A stretch of DNA of 64,000 nucleotides from assembly GCA_036850595.1 (NCBI GenBank), contig CM072166.1, positions 1,021,118 to 1,085,117 of the forward strand. The letters run 5' to 3'. Position 1 is the stretch's first letter. Each line of letters starts with the position of its first letter. A program made the position numbers and the translations under genes. Under the pieces are notes generated by a model. It was not told the origin of the DNA, searched no databases, and saw nothing but the letters and a program-made list of their open reading frames with translations. This document shows, in pieces, positions 1 to 13,400 of this stretch. The DNA is from Rhyacichthys aspro. Lineage: Eukaryota; Chordata; Actinopteri; Gobiiformes; Rhyacichthyidae.

Positions 1-3000
1 GGACTTGGCTGGAGCTGGAGCTGGAGCTGATCTCTGTGGGACGACGGTTTAAGACAAAAGAGGACTTTGGTGACGGGTGAAATGAGCTAAACCTGAGCCA
101 AAGCCCGTCCCACCTGAGGTTTAACAGCGTGGGGCGAGGACAGAGGGCCCACGGGGGGTTCAAACATGAATTAATCAAGAACTGGTCCAGACTGGAACTA
201 AACACACCTCTGACATGAACTACAGACATTCTGAGGGTTTCATTGTGACAGAATTCTACAGCTCTACTTTATAAATGTCCAAATGACGACGGAGACGGGT
301 TTAGATTGTCTCTGACCTTCTTGTGTGCGCTGAAGATCCTCCTGAAAGAGTCGGGGGTCTTCTCTGAGGTTTTACCCGGAGCTGGTCTTCGTGGAGCTCC
401 GGCCAAAACCCTCAGTCCCTCCTCAGAGAAGTCCAGCACGTCTGAGGACAAAACAGAACACACCATATTGACTTTGCACCAGCCCGACCCACAACACTTA
501 CTATGGTTTAGTCATTTAAGAATCTTTTATGCTGCTGTGATGGTGCATTCACGAGCCCCTCGGAAACTCAGAGTCTAAACCATATTAACAAGGAAGATGG
601 ACAGAAGTGAAAGAAGATGAATTAAGATGAAAGAGGTTGAAACATGTTACATTCCAATAAAAATAGAGAAACAGCAGCAAATGAAACATGGATAAATGTT
701 GTCATTGCTTATTACTCAGTGTTTTAATCAGACGTAGATAAATCCAGGATCACTACAGTCTACAACTAGAAACTACAAAGATAAGTTTAGCTCTAAACGT
801 CCATTTAATGTAATTCAGTGTCTGGATTTGTGCTAAAAGTGTTGGTGAATCTCAACCCATATCCTCCTGGTGTTGTTTGTCACCTGTTCGTATGCTGCTC
901 TCCTGTTTCTCTGAGTTCTTCTTGTTCTCCGTTAGCGTTGGTTTCTCTCTCGTTGTTCTCTCGTTCCTCTCGAGTCTCTCGTTCCTCTCGAGTCTCTCGT
1001 TCCTCTCGATCGTCTCAAGTCTCTCGAGTCTCTCGAACGGATCCGGCGGCTCCTCTTCAGGCTCCTCCTCGTCTTCCTCCACAGTGTAAGACTTCATAAC
1101 GGCGGCCCGTTTGGTTTTTTTCCTCCGGTCCCTGGAGCCGCCGTCGTCTCCGTCGCTGTCGCTCATGTCGTCGAAGCCGAAGTATTTGATTTTGTAGTCG
1201 GAGCGTCCGTCTGTGTTTTCAGAGCTGTTCTGGTTCTGTCCCGACTCCACTTCCTCGAAACCAAACAGGTCCAGTTTACTGTCCTTCTTCGACTTGGACT
1301 GAGTCTGACCAAACCTGCTGCAGACGAAACGATTGTTCATTATTTATGTTCATTATTAACAGACAAAGATGCTTGAAATCATCTTCAATATGGTCTTTAC
1401 ACTGAGCATAAGGGTCTCTGGAAAAGGTGAAAAAGTGTTCAATATTTGATGTAAGAGCAATTTCAGGTCAAAATGTGGATCAATCAGTTTGCCCTTAGAT
1501 CTGTCTGTACATAACAACTAGGAGTAAGAATTAAAAAACAGTATCTGAACACAGCCAACTCTATGTTATTCGGCTTAAACTGAACACTGGATGCTGATAT
1601 TGTTTCTGTTCAAATGTTTTTCAAATCTAAAATATGAAATAATCAGTCTGAAAATGAACTGAACTTTTTTGCAGTTATTCGTTTTTAATTACGAGCTGAG
1701 AGCTACAGAGTCAAGACCCCTTGACCTGTGATGTAAACAAACAAGGAAAATAAATAATATAAACATTAATTAGGACACATGTGCCTACCTTATCTTCATC
1801 TACTGTTTTCTATTTATCCTTGAATGTTGAATAATCAATAATCAGAGCAGTTCCTCGTAAAAGTGTTGTTACCTTGTGTTCTGCTCCGTCTTCTTCCTCC
1901 AGGGCGCCTCTTCCAGGTCGCTCACGTTCCCGCCGCTGCCTCCAGAGGGCGCTCCGTCGGCCGCTCGCTCCTGAATCGTCACGTTACACGCCGACATCGA
2001 GGACGGGTGCAACACCGTGTAGTCCCTCGTCCGTCCTCGTCCTTTATCGTTCTCCCTCGACTTGGGCGCCTCGAAAACCGCTTCGTTGGAGTCTTTGTTT
2101 TTAACGGGCCTCCTGTAAGTCCGACACACCGCGTTCCTCACCACCGTCGACGAATAATCCGACGTTTCTGTTGTGAACTCGTTGTTTTCCGGAGGAGACA
2201 CCGGCTTCTCGTCTAAAGCGTGACCCGTGGAGGCCCACAGCGACGGGGCGGGATTCCGAGGCTCCTGATTGGACGAAGGGGAAGGAGGACGGAGGCCCAC
2301 GATGGCGTCCCACGAGTCGAACGAAGACGAGGAGTCGGCCTTGGAGCCTGTTTTTAAAGTGGTGGTCTGAGCGAGGGGCTGCCGGTCGCTCTCGGAGGCG
2401 TTCTGGTACCAGGAGTAACTCAGCTGCTTCTCAGACGACAGAGAAGACGACTGAGGTTTACCTACGGACGAGAAAACAGAGAGAATTAGGACCAAAAGAA
2501 CAGAAAAATTATTACATCCACTACATTTATGGAACTGGGTTAAAAACAGAACAAGTGTGTGTTGAGATCATTTTCACCGAGCAACAATAGGGAACAACTC
2601 TGAGGTTTGTTTTAATTTTTAAAGTAAATCCAACTAAAACCTGCTGTAATCCAACTAAACCCTTCTCAAAGCTAACTAAAACCTGTTCAAATCCATTTAA
2701 AATCTGTTCAAATCCAATAAATCCTGTTTAAATCCAACTAAAACGTGTTCAAGTCCAACTAAAATCAGCTCAAATCCAATCCTGTGATTGTTTTTATTTT
2801 TAAGGTGAAGCTGGTCAGAAATAATCTGAACAATTTTGGACATTTTAGTTTGAAAGACCTTCATGTTTTGACACTGAACCTTGTGTTTATTCTTAGGTTT
2901 TTATCTGATTTGTCGATGCCCTGGCCTCGTTTTTTATCTCTGTCCTGATTCTCAGACGAAACAGAGCCGTCTCTAAAACCACAGCTTTAGTTTGGAGCTC

Positions 3001-4360
3001 GTACAAACATTATTTCCACGCTGCAGCTTCCTGTGTTTGCTCTAGTTTTAACCTCCTTCTTTAATCTGTGAGACTAGTCCTCGAGTTAGACAGACAGTAG
3101 ATGGTGAGTGATTGTGTTGAGTGTTGTGTCTGAAGCAGGTGTCCAGCAGCCGTCGACACTCGCTCAGAGACATTACAGACCTACATTATCTGTGTTTAAC
3201 TTCGAATTATAGTATTTATAGTATAAAAATCCCCAACCCCGTCCAAACACTGTGCAGCTCACTGAGTTGAGGCTAATGCTGCTGTTAGCTCCAGAAATAA
3301 ATCTAATTAATCTAATAAAGACTGAGGAGACTCTGCAGACGATAAAAGACTAATAATCACAGAGAAAGCATAATATTAGCTCTAAGGAAGGCTCTAAGGA
3401 AATGCCAGTAAAAATCGACTGAAACCTGTTCAAATCCAACTTACACCAATATAAATCCATCTAAAAACAGTTTGAATTTGACTAAAAACTGTTCAGTCCA
3501 CCTAAAAATTGTTCAAATCTTACTAAAAACTGTTAAATTCCAACTAAAGCTTGTTCAGATCCGCCTTTTAACAATGGTTCGTCTGGCATGAAAATTATAT
3601 TAGACATGGTTAATGAGACAAAGAGGGGTCAAACTAAAAGGTATCCAACCTAAACTGCTTTTTTCTTTCTTTACTCTGAGTGTAATGCTCACTACTGATG
3701 CTTTACTGTTACTGTTGTTTTGGGTTGGCAAAAAAAAGAAAGAAAGAAAATACATACTACAATACAGTACTCAGAAGTGTGTCAACTTTCTCCACAGTGG
3801 AATAAGAGCGCCTTTCCTCGAGCCACAGAAAGTAAAGACCAGATGGAACCAACCGTCACAAAAATAATAACATCTGGCTCTTGTAAAAAGTAATATGTGA
3901 AAATGCAAACAAGCAAAGCATTGATAAATAAGACTTGTTTGTCTTAATTTTTACCTAAACTGCTGCTGCTGTTGAAGACGGTCTCGCTCCACGACGTCGC
4001 TCTGTTACTCGCTGCTGTCGCCGTGTGGGACAGTCCCGCAGCGTTCGCCCAGCTGCTCGTCTCTAAAGCCGGTTTCTCTGCAGGTTTAACTCTGGACGAC
4101 ACCGGTTTGGACTCCTCATCGCTGTCGAACCCAAACGGATCGTCCCCGTCTCCTCCGCCTCCTCCTCTGGGACGTTTATAAACCCCCAGAGCCGAGTCGG
4201 GTTTGGGACCGGCCGCTCGTTTGGACCCCACCTTGGCCTTGTAGGTGGTGTCGCCCCATTTGGTGCTGAGCGTGCCCCTCTTCGTGGACAGGACCTCGTC
4301 GAACTTGGACGTGCTATCGCCTCCTTTACGGCTGTAGGTTTTACCGAATCTGGACGTCAT
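1..4360 (-). CDS. wapl: wapl, cohesin release factor, N-terminal part (gene runs off left edge)
   Basis: WAPL binds PDS5 and cohesin in the nucleus and opens the ring to release chromatin. Coding exons read on the minus strand: 4360-3955, 2461-1873, 1317-884, 441-317 and probably 33 to beyond position 1. Phases join perfectly (1, 2, 1, 0). The start is the ATG at 4360, opening MTSRFGKTYSRKGG, nearly identical to human WAPL; KTYSR (residues 7-11) is the PDS5-binding YSR motif. The three cohesin-binding FGF motifs are all present: FGF at about 76-78 (in DPFGFDSDEE), 350-352 (in DLFGFEEVES) and 378-380 (in KYFGFDDMSDSD). The exon at 441-317 matches the human LDFTEDLP..RKIFSGPKR stretch. The region between motifs 1 and 2 is shorter than in human. 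The conserved C-terminal HEAT domain is not in the window. Identification is certain; the exon starting at 33 is inferred only from an acceptor and frame. Confidence 0.95.
640..840 (-). repeat. dispersed repeat family A, copy 1 (inverted), in wapl intron
   Basis: The reverse complement of this stretch matches segments at 40105-40365 and 49500-49570: the blocks GTAGACTGTAGTGATCCTGG, AACATTTATCCATGTTTCAT and TTTGCTGCTGTTTCTCTAT recur. No terminal inverted repeat or coding sequence is visible. Class (SINE, MITE or LINE tail) is not determined. Confidence 0.6.
938..1040 (-). repeat. wapl: in-frame coding repeat in wapl (Glu-Arg-Leu/Asn units)
   Basis: Within the third coding exon the plus strand repeats CGTTCCTCTCGAGTCTCT with 18-bp periodicity. 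On the coding strand this gives repeated ERLERN units (FERLERLETIERNERLERNERLERNER). Human WAPL has no such block at this position between FGF motif 3 and the LDFTEDLP segment. The charged block is probably disordered or helical; it stays in frame because the unit length is a multiple of three. Confidence 0.85.
2462..3954 (-). repeat. wapl intron 2 with degenerate 21-bp repeat tracts
   Basis: This intron holds two loose tracts of the 21-bp family (AAATCCAACTAAAACCTGTT-like) at about 2625-2785 and 3415-3565. Each has a handful of diverged units. The rest is unremarkable AT-rich sequence; no exon was found. Confidence 0.65.
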
Positions 4361-5830
4361 TGTTGCCTCTGGGTCATATTCTCTGGAAACAGATGCTCAG
4401 TAAGATTTCTACAGCTGTTATAATGTAAAACATTAACGGAGCAGAAAGTATTTGGATTAAAAAGTATTCTTTCACATGTTTGGGGCGACATTATCTACGA
4501 TTATTCAAAACAACAACTGCCATTGAAAGCAGCTTCAATAAAGAATTCAATTCAGTTTTAAACAGTCTAAAGATAGGCTGTAATTTTAGGCATCTTTGTT
4601 TGTGAAGAAAAAAAAACAAACAAAAAACTAAGATTTCTATATGTCTAGATACTGGATTATATTTGTGAGAGAAAATTGGTAAGTAACATTACTGTGATCA
4701 AAAAGATGATCCTGCTGATGTTTTATTCTCATATTTTGCCTGTTCTCTTTATCCATATATTTGAATAAATCAATAAGTAAACAACATGTTCAGTTATTTA
4801 CTTACTTAGATTAATCACAAGCGTTATGTCACTTAAAATGAACTTGGAAATGAAAAACAATACAACTAATATTGTCATTTTCTGTTATATAGACAATTTT
4901 ATCTAATGTAATCATTATTTTCATTAGTTTAAATGTGCTTCCAGGCCTATAATATTATATATATACTGCTCCCTCTGTCCTAATGAATTCTGAATCACTA
5001 TATTCTTAAAGTTATTGTAAAATAAACGTTTACTTTGATAAATAATCGTCCATGTCGCATATAAAATAATTTACATCACCATTTGTTATCATAGATCGAA
5101 TAAGGAGTTATATTTCACCAACATAGAGCTTTATCTTTTATTTCTATCTCGAGTTGTTTCATTGCTTTGACGAAATGTTGCTAATATTGGCCACAAATTT
5201 ACAGAGGCCACATTTATTTAACTCATTCAGATTGGTGTTAAGACACGTTTTATAAGTAAATAAGCGGTTTGAGGTTGTTTGGGTGAGGAATAAATTAGTA
5301 TAAATGTGTCTGGGACAAATATAAACACGTAAACAGTGAAGTTTTAGCGGTTAGCATTAGCATTGAACCCAAACGCAATGAGCTAAAAGCTAACAATAAC
5401 TGCTAACTGACATCGTCTAACGCCACAAGCAATCATCCAATGAAAAAGGCTTGGTTTATTGATCAGAAAGGTTATTTAAAAGCAGAAAACATATGTCTTA
5501 CTTGGTGCATTAAAGGCTCGATTCAAATAAACCCCGTTTCCGAACTGGGCCTTCTGATTCTTGCCGAGTTTATCCGAACCAAGCCGAGTTGATCCGAAGC
5601 CAGCGGGCTATAAACAAGGCCCAAAACAAGCGCGTTTAGGGGCAAAATAAATGGTTTTAATGCGAAGTTTTTAAAGTAAATGAAGGGACGGATGAGTAGA
5701 TCTGTAGTCTATAGCTCCATTTGAAGGGATCTGGTCGTGTTTTGAGATAAACCGCACTCGATTGTTTCCCACAGACTGCTCTCCCCCGCTCCGTCAAGTT
5801 ACCGCTGACAGCACACAACCGGAAGTAGCG
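4361..5830 (-). promoter_or_regulatory. wapl: wapl 5' UTR, intron 1 and promoter region
   Basis: A splice acceptor (CTGTTTCCAG) precedes 4382, so the coding exon carries 21-22 nt of 5' UTR. Upstream on the minus strand a strong donor, CACCAA|GTAAGA, ends a likely non-coding exon 1 at 5502. The transcription start is not visible, but the region up to about 5830 contains an ETS-type ACCGGAAGT at 5818-5826 and lacks an obvious TATA box. The intron 4381-5503 is AT-rich and I recognise nothing else in it. Exon 1 is inferred from the donor only. Confidence 0.45.
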
Positions 5831-8230
5831 GTTAGCACAGAGCAGTGTGTGTTAGCGCCAGCGCCACCTGCTGGTGCGGGGTGTTCAATGTAAACAACTG
5901 GAACCGGCTTTTTGCATTGAAAAAAATAAAAATGTACAAAAAACACCCACAAAAGCATATTTTCATGTTTAACACAAATAAACAACACATAAAAATACTT
6001 ATAATCCAAAACAAGGGATACTGTAATAATACATTCAATGGAGAAGATGGAGAATAGCATTGTATGTTTCTATTTCTAATCCAAGAGTTTTTTAAACAGT
6101 GTTTTGTTTAAATTAATAATGAGTTTTTCCATTCTAGGGTTTCTTGTCTGACCATTTGATCCATAAACAATGAACAAATGTATTTCTCAAAGAAGAAATG
6201 GCAGATTGTTTTGCTTGAAGACTGAAGACTTGGGGTGTCTCTTAAAACTTTACTTTTGATGTCAGCAAGGGATTCAAAATCCATCTAAACCTTTTAAAGT
6301 CCATCTAAAACCTGTTAAAATCCATCTAAAACCTGTTCAAACCCATCCAAAATCTTGTCCAGACTCACATAAATACCTTTCTCTGTTACATTTAATTGAA
6401 TATAAATGTGAAACAGTGAGTTTTGAGTGGTGTCCTGTTCAAATCCATCTAAGACATGTTCAAACCCATCTAAAACCTGTTAAAACCCACTTAAAACCAC
6501 AGAGCCCGCTGCAACATTACGCCAGTTGTAGGATTGGAACCAAGATTAAATCAGGACCACAGATAGTAACTAGGTCCAAAACAGGGACTAAACAGAGAAG
6601 AGAACCCAGGACAAAGTTAAAGCCAAGTCTAGATCCAGAGTAAAACAGGTCTGAGATTATTCAACAACAAACAACTGCTGTGTGTCTCTCTGAAGTGTGT
6701 CCTGAACCATCTGAATCTAAAGCAGCCGGAGCCGTCGTTTCCCGCTGACTTTAATCACAGAAGAGTCTCTCGTTTGGCTCCGGTCTCTCTCTGTTTTTGC
6801 CAGAAAACGTCACACGGCTGTTTTTTTTTCTGCCATGAGTCGAACCCTGGCTGTTTCTGGAACCACTGTCGAAGCCAAACCCAGTGTTTTTAATAAAGTT
6901 CTGCCAGGACTCAGCAGGACTTCGGCTTTTCTCTTTTCACAGCATGAAAAATAAAACCAGGACCAGATCAGACCAGGACCAGACCAGGACCAGGTTTACA
7001 CAGTTATATGACTGTGCACGTGTTTATTTCAGTGATTTCTTGATTTTTCCAGGCTCTTATTGTTCTGTATCAACAAAATCTTGCCCAAACTCAGATAAAC
7101 ACTTTTCTCTGATACATTTAAGTGAATATAAATGTGGAACAGTGAGCTTTAAGTGTTGTAAAAGTTTGTTAAACATCATTTCCTGCAGAGAAAGCAGAGA
7201 AAGAGTTAAACTTTGGAAGTGATTGGCTGAAACCGAGCAGTGACAAGTTAACAGCAGCGAGTATGGACCTTTCAAAATAAAAGCCGAAAATTAGAAGTGA
7301 ATGCCAGTTGTTTCCTTCAAAGCATTTTCTCTAAATAGGCTTATACAACTACTATCTTATTAATTATGTATATTTATATGATTATAATCTTGTTTTTAAC
7401 CCCAGTGAATACGTTTTTTATAATATTATATAGTGCTATGTTGTGGCCCCTGTCCAAACATAGCTGCATAAAGAGTGACCTGACCTTACAGGCTTTTCTT
7501 TTTTGCACTTGTACTTTCTTATGACCCCATGAGGACACATGTTTGTAACTGAAACAAAAACTGCCCCAAACCCAGAAGTCTCTCACCGAGGGATTTCCCC
7601 GTTTCAGTCATGTGACCTGTTTCACTTGAACTGAAACAATCATCGGTTTTATTTACATCCTCTTTTACATTCATATTACATTGAGACTACCTTCATGTAG
7701 TCTCAATTTAATATGAAGAATTACCATCACTTAACCAAATTTCTGTCAGTTTGTACATATTGTGTTGTTACTTTTGCAAAAATATATATTATGTAAACAT
7801 AGTGTAGTGCACTATATTCAACTTATGTTGCACATAAATGTATTTAGTTTCTATTTCTATTGTTTACATGCTGGCCTTTTTAGAACGGAGTGTTGTTAGT
7901 ATTATTAGTAGTAAATAAGTAGTAGAAAATATTTGTACGTTTTGGAGGGTTTTTGGAGTATGTATATTTTTTTTGTTTATTATTGCTATATTTTTATGAT
8001 CATGCTTTTTTTTTGCTCATATTTGTTTTATATTTTTTCTATTTCATTTTTTCATGTTTACAGAGTATATGTTTTTCATTTGTTTATTTTTTCTATATTT
8101 TCTGTGCACATAGTTAATATTTTTAATGTCTTCTTAGTCTAATTTATTTAATATTAAAACTTGCTGAATGTATTTTTCTTTTCTATATTGAACTTTTAGT
8201 CAGTGATTTAAAATGAAAATCCTCGCTTAT
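5831..8230. other. intergenic region between divergent wapl and plekha1
   Basis: About 2.4 kb separates the two inferred promoters. It contains a CTCF-like site (5863-5874), diverged 21-bp repeat units at 6285-6360 and 6430-6500, a short ACCAGGACCAG tract near 6950-6995 and a T-rich stretch at 7925-8160. Short open frames here show no similarity that I recognise and no splice pattern. Confidence 0.6.
5863..5874 (-). promoter_or_regulatory. CTCF-like motif next to wapl promoter
   Basis: The minus strand reads CCAGCAGGTGGC, matching the CTCF core consensus CCASYAGRKGGC at every position, followed by GCTG. It lies just upstream of the inferred wapl start. Binding is inferred from sequence only. 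Confidence 0.4.
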
Positions 8231-8345
8231 CGCCGTGTCTTTTACACTGAAAGTCCAAACCGGAAGTCAGGTGTGGTTGCTTAGTAACTTGCCGTTGGTG
8301 CCGTGTGTAACAGCCGCCACTGGACTCGGGACTGAGCCGAACTGT
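8231..8345 (+). promoter_or_regulatory. plekha1: plekha1 promoter and non-coding exon 1 (inferred)
   Basis: An ETS motif ACCGGAAGT lies at 8259-8267 and a CpG-containing stretch ends in a good donor CTGT|GTGAGT at 8345/8346. This is the likely 5' UTR exon that splices to the acceptor at 10361. No TATA box is seen. Start site unknown. Confidence 0.4.
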
Positions 8346-10361
8346 GTGAGTACGATTCCGAAAACTGCCGAAAACCGCCGAACCCGTCTCGGTTTCATCT
8401 CCACATCGGCTCGAACCTTTTCTCGAGCTCAAAAATTAAACCAAAAAACCCTAAATACTCAAGTTGAAGGTGTCGGGCAGAGTGCTAATCGAGGCGGGGA
8501 GGAAATTCGTCGGTGTATTCAGGCCTTTGGCGATGGAAACGTGTCGAAATTACTTATTAACCGTGTTCGGGCTTTAGCTACATACAGCCGTTGGTTTATT
8601 ACACGAAGCTAACATGCTAACTAATATAGCAAACCATTAATATAACCGCCAATATAACCTCCAACGTATTATATTTAATGTTTAGGAAGACATCTCTGGG
8701 TTTATCTAAAGCTTTCATTCCCAAACTATCCCTAAAATGCTACATATTGCGTTTTATCGATTTATATTTTACACTTCCAGTTTAGCTAGCTTAAATATTA
8801 ACACTGGGAATATGTGATAGTGTTTATCAGTGAAAAGTGATTGATATAGGTTGGTACACATTACAATTACAGCTTCTAACAGCTCTAATCTGTTTATTAC
8901 ACTGATATAAATAAATTAGTGTGACTTTACTAACGGTATTTAAGAAGTTCAGAGTTAAATTTGACAGAAATGTCCCTACAATTGGTTAATACTGGCTCTC
9001 ATAAAAGTAATATACAATACAAGTTAATACAACCCTCTGCTATGAACTGTGCAATGCAAATCCACTTTCTATATTTCCTATTTACCTTTCTTTTCCATGT
9101 ATTGGTCACTGGTTTTAACATGTTTCTGAAGTAATAATGCATGATGTTTGAATGATAAAGACAGATTATGGTAATAGTTAAGTTATACACTAGACATATA
9201 GAGATACCAGTGTGTGGTCTGTTTGTTAAAGCTGTAGTTTGAGTTTTGACCCTCTAAAGCTGCTGTAGTGTGAGTTTTGACCCTCTAAAGCTGCTGTAGT
9301 TTGAGTTTTGACCCTCTAAAGCTGCTGTAGTTTGAGTTTTGACCCTCTGAAGATGCTGTAGTTTGAGTTTTGACCCTCTAAAGCTGTTGTAGTTGTAGTT
9401 TTGACCCTCTGAAGCCACTGTAGTGTGAGTTTTGACCCTCTAAAGCTGTAGTTTGAGTTTTGACCCTCTAAAGCTGCTGTAGTGTGAGTTTTGACCCTCT
9501 AAAGCCACTGTAGTGTGAGTTTTGACCCTCTAAAGCTGCTTTAGTTTGAGTTTTGACCCTTATTTGTAAAAACGTTGACTGTACCTTTCCGTATTGTTTT
9601 TACCCTTTCTTTTCTTTAGCCATTTTTACAATCTTTACGTGTCACACATACATTTCATTTCATAAACTCAGAGTCATCTGAGTGTGGTCCACACCCAACT
9701 TTATTAGAAACTGCTCAGGGTTTTCCCATTTGAAACGTGACACATAAATGAAACAGCTAAACTTTACAATAGGTGCAGTCCTCTGGGATTGTTCTTGTTT
9801 CATTTTTTGTTTTGAAGTGATTTAATATTCTATTATCAGTTTTATCTTATGTACACTCAAGTTTTTTACTGTAGTTCCTATAGCTGTCCAGTCATTTACT
9901 TTATTATACTATGGCACCTTCAAGTCATCTTCATGGCATCATGGGACACACTAACACTCATTTATCAGAGCTGCATGGGATCAAGTGCAGATTTGTGCAC
10001 AAAAATCGAGCATTTAGGATTAATGAAACACGACCAATCCCAAAGTGCACAAAACTGTCGATATCACATTAGCACAGGAGCATATTCTTATTGTAGATGC
10101 AGTCCCTGATAAAACGCTAAATAAATAACACACACAAAAACATCTGAAAGGTGTATTGGCTTTAAAATGTATAATATATCTTCAGTTATTGTTTTAGAGA
10201 AATCACTGTAAACCAACGCTCAGAGTGAAATAATGGGTGAACACACAGTTTTCTTTTGATTTCTCTGATTCAACTAAAAGAAAAACAAAAGAAAAGAGCA
10301 TAAATTACTGCATGAAAAAGTGAAATGACCCTGATGACCCTGATTTCTCTGTCCCGGTCAG
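8346..10361 (+). other. plekha1 intron 1
   Basis: About 2 kb between the inferred non-coding exon and the coding start exon. Apart from the 31-bp array at 9230-9565 I see only AT-rich sequence with no recognisable gene. Confidence 0.4.
9230..9565 (+). repeat. 31-bp minisatellite, plekha1 intron 1
   Basis: About 11 units containing GACCCTCTAAAGCTGCTG followed by TAGTTTGAGTTTT, with some shortened or variant units (GAAGCCACTGTAG). The same unit recurs at 11275-12495 and, reverse-complemented, at 48120-48795 and 49880-50515. Confidence 0.95.
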
Positions 10362-10406
10362 TGCTCGTGTGATGCCCCAGGGCGGGGGGCGCTGCTCGGG
10401 GTCGCG

Positions 10407-13400
10407 ATGCCGTACGTGGATCGACAGAACCGTATCTGCGGCTTCCTGGACATCGAGGAGAACGAGGGCAGCGGGCGCTTCCTGCGACGATACTTCATTC
10501 TGGACTCGCAGCAGGGCAGTCTGCTCTGGTTCATGGACAACCCCCAGGTCTCTGTTATAACCCCTTCCACCTTCGCCATTTTAATTTAGTTTTAGTCATA
10601 ATTTAGTCTAATCCTTAGTAGATAGATTTAGTCACTAAAATATAAAGGATAATGTATATTCAATGTTTTTTTCTGAATGAAAGACTACTACTAACCTTCT
10701 TTTCTTCTTCTTCCCTCAATAATAAACTTTGACAAAAAACCAAACTGAATCCTGTAAAATGACCTGTAGAATAGGTTTAACAACATCAGTCACTCCTCGT
10801 TAACATAGTTTCTATTTAAAGTGGTTCTCTTTTCATCATTTGCTGCAAATCTGTCATTCATTCAGTCAATAATTAAAGTATGCTTGGTGCAGCTGTTGGA
10901 ATATGTATGTTATGTTTATGTTTTTCTCTTCTGTTTTTTCCTGTCTGTCCAGAATCTGCCCAAAGGAGCCGAGCACGTGGGATCTCTGAGCCTCTCCTAC
11001 ATCTCGATGGTCAGTCTGGGTTTACTTCAGTCTGTTCTCGGCTTCAAGCGCCACATTTGCATAATCAAATAAGATTAAAATATACATAGTGCATTCAAAC
11101 ATTTGCAGTCCATGCTTTCCATAGTTTCCTTTCATCACTTTGTACAAATGAGAAGTAAGAAAGTAAGAAGCTCCTAGATAATACATGTTGAGGAACATCC
11201 AGAAAAATGTAATAGTGATGGGCTCAGTTTAACTGTAGCATTAACATCAGGGGCGTAAGCTGTGATATTTTGATATTTTGACCCTCTAAAGCTGCTGTAG
11301 TTTGAGTTTTGACCCTCTAAAGCTGCTGTAGTTGTAGTTTTGACCCTCTTAAGCTGCTGTAGTTTGAGTTTTGACCCTCTAAAGCTGCTGTAGTTGTAGT
11401 TTTGACCCTCTAAAGCTGCTGTAGTTTGAGTTTTGACCCTCTAAAGCTGCTGTAGTTGTAGTTTTGACCCTCTAAAGCTGCTGTAGTTTGAGTTTTGACC
11501 CTCTAAAGCTGCTGTAGTTTGAGTTTTGACCCTCTTAAGCTGCTGTAGTTTGAGTTTTGACCCTCTAAAGCTGCTGTAGTTTGAGTTTTGACCCTCTAAA
11601 GCTGCTGTAGTTGTAGTTTTGACCCTCTTAAGCTGCTGTAGTTTGAGTTTTGACCCTCTAAAGCTGCTGTAGTTGTAGTTTTGACCCTCTAAAGCTGCTG
11701 TAGTTTGAGTTTTGACCCTCTAAAGCTGCTGTAGTTGTAGTTTTGACCCTCTAAAGCTGCTGTAGTTGTAGTTTTGACCCTCTAAAGCTGCTGTAGTTTG
11801 AGTTTTGACCCTCTTAAGCTGCTGTAGTTTGAGTTTTGACCCTCTAAAGCTGCTGTAGTTTGAGTTTTGACCCTCTAAAGCTGCTGTAGTTGTAGTTTTG
11901 ACCCTCTAAAGCTGCTGTAGTTGTAGTTTTGACCCTCTAAAGCTACTGTAGTTTGAGTTTTGACCCTCTAAAGCTGTTGTAGTTTTGACCCTCTAAAGCT
12001 TCTGTAGTTTGAGTTTTGACCCTCTAAAGCTACTGTAGTTGTAGTTTTGACCCTCTAAAGCTGTTGTAGTTTTGACCCTCTAAAGCTTCTGTAGTTTGAG
12101 TTTTGACCCTCTAAAGCTTCTGTAGTTTGAGTTTTGACCCTCTAAAGCTGCTGTAGTTTGAGTTTTGACCCTCTAAAGCTGCTGTAGTTTGAGTTTTGAC
12201 CCTCTAAAGCTACTGTAGTTGTAGTTTTGACCCTCTAAAGCTGCTGTAGTTGTAGTTTTGACCCTCTAAAGTTGCTGTAGTTTGAGTTTTGACCCTCTAA
12301 AGCTGTTGTAGTTGTAGTTTTGACCCTCTAAAGCTTCTGTAGTTTGAGTTTTGACCCTCTAAAGCTACTGTAGTTGTAGTTTTGACCCTCTAAAGCTGCT
12401 GTAGTTGTAGTTTTGACCCTCTAAAGCTTCTGTAGTTGTAGTTTTGACCCTCTAAAGCTGCTGTAGTTGTAGTTTTGACCCTCTAAAGCTACTGCAGCTA
12501 CTGTTTTTAAGAACACACACATACATAAATTACCAGTTCCATTTTTATTTCTCTCTTCTAGGTCAACGATGCCTCTAAACTCCGACCGAAGGCTGAGTTC
12601 TGTTTTGGTGAGTTTCCTCCAATGCTTTTATTTCCTCAAAGGTGCGTGCACTGCTTCCTTCCTGTTCTCTTCCTGCTTCCTCGCGGCCTCACGTCCTGCG
12701 GCTGTTTCCTGTCTTTTGTCCCTCGCGGCTCGTTCGCGGTTCGTCCGGTGAACGACGGTAGCTGTTTGTCGCTCGGAGAGGAAGTCGTACAGTGAACCTG
12801 ACCTGACCTGATCGGCTCTTACGGAGCATTGTGTTTAATCTGTTTCCGTCAAAATCCTCCAAACAATGAACAAGTCTCACCTAAAACTACTGTTAAAGCC
12901 TCTTCACTTTTTTAAAACATGCCATATATTGTCAACACAAACGAACAGAATTATTTATTTTCATTATCAGTGGCACATTTATCTAATAATGTAGAATATA
13001 GCTTCTGTGTCACTCAGGTTCTGATTTTTTTTCTGAGTTTTTAGTTTGATTTTAACTGGTTTTAGTTGGATTTAAACAGGATTTCATTGGATTTTAACTG
13101 GTTTAAGATGGATTTAAACAGTTTTTAATTGGACTAAAATTTAAATGGGATTGGAACAGGTTTTAGATAGATTTGAAAATGTTTTAGTTGGATTTAAATA
13201 GGTTTAAATAGATTTTAACAGTTTTTAATTGGGTATTAACTGGTATTAGATGTATTTTAGAAGTTTTTTGTTAGATTTGAACAGGTTTAGATGTAATTGA
13301 ATATATGAAAACTCACTCTGGGTCTTCCTCCAGCCTCATATTCCATTCTCTTTAAACAGCCACTGAAGCCTTTCTTATTTGTTTTTACTAAATGATTGAG

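Noticed and set aside
852..1099. Plus-strand Ser-rich frames opposite wapl exon 3
   Set aside because: Antisense shadows of the repetitive wapl coding exon.
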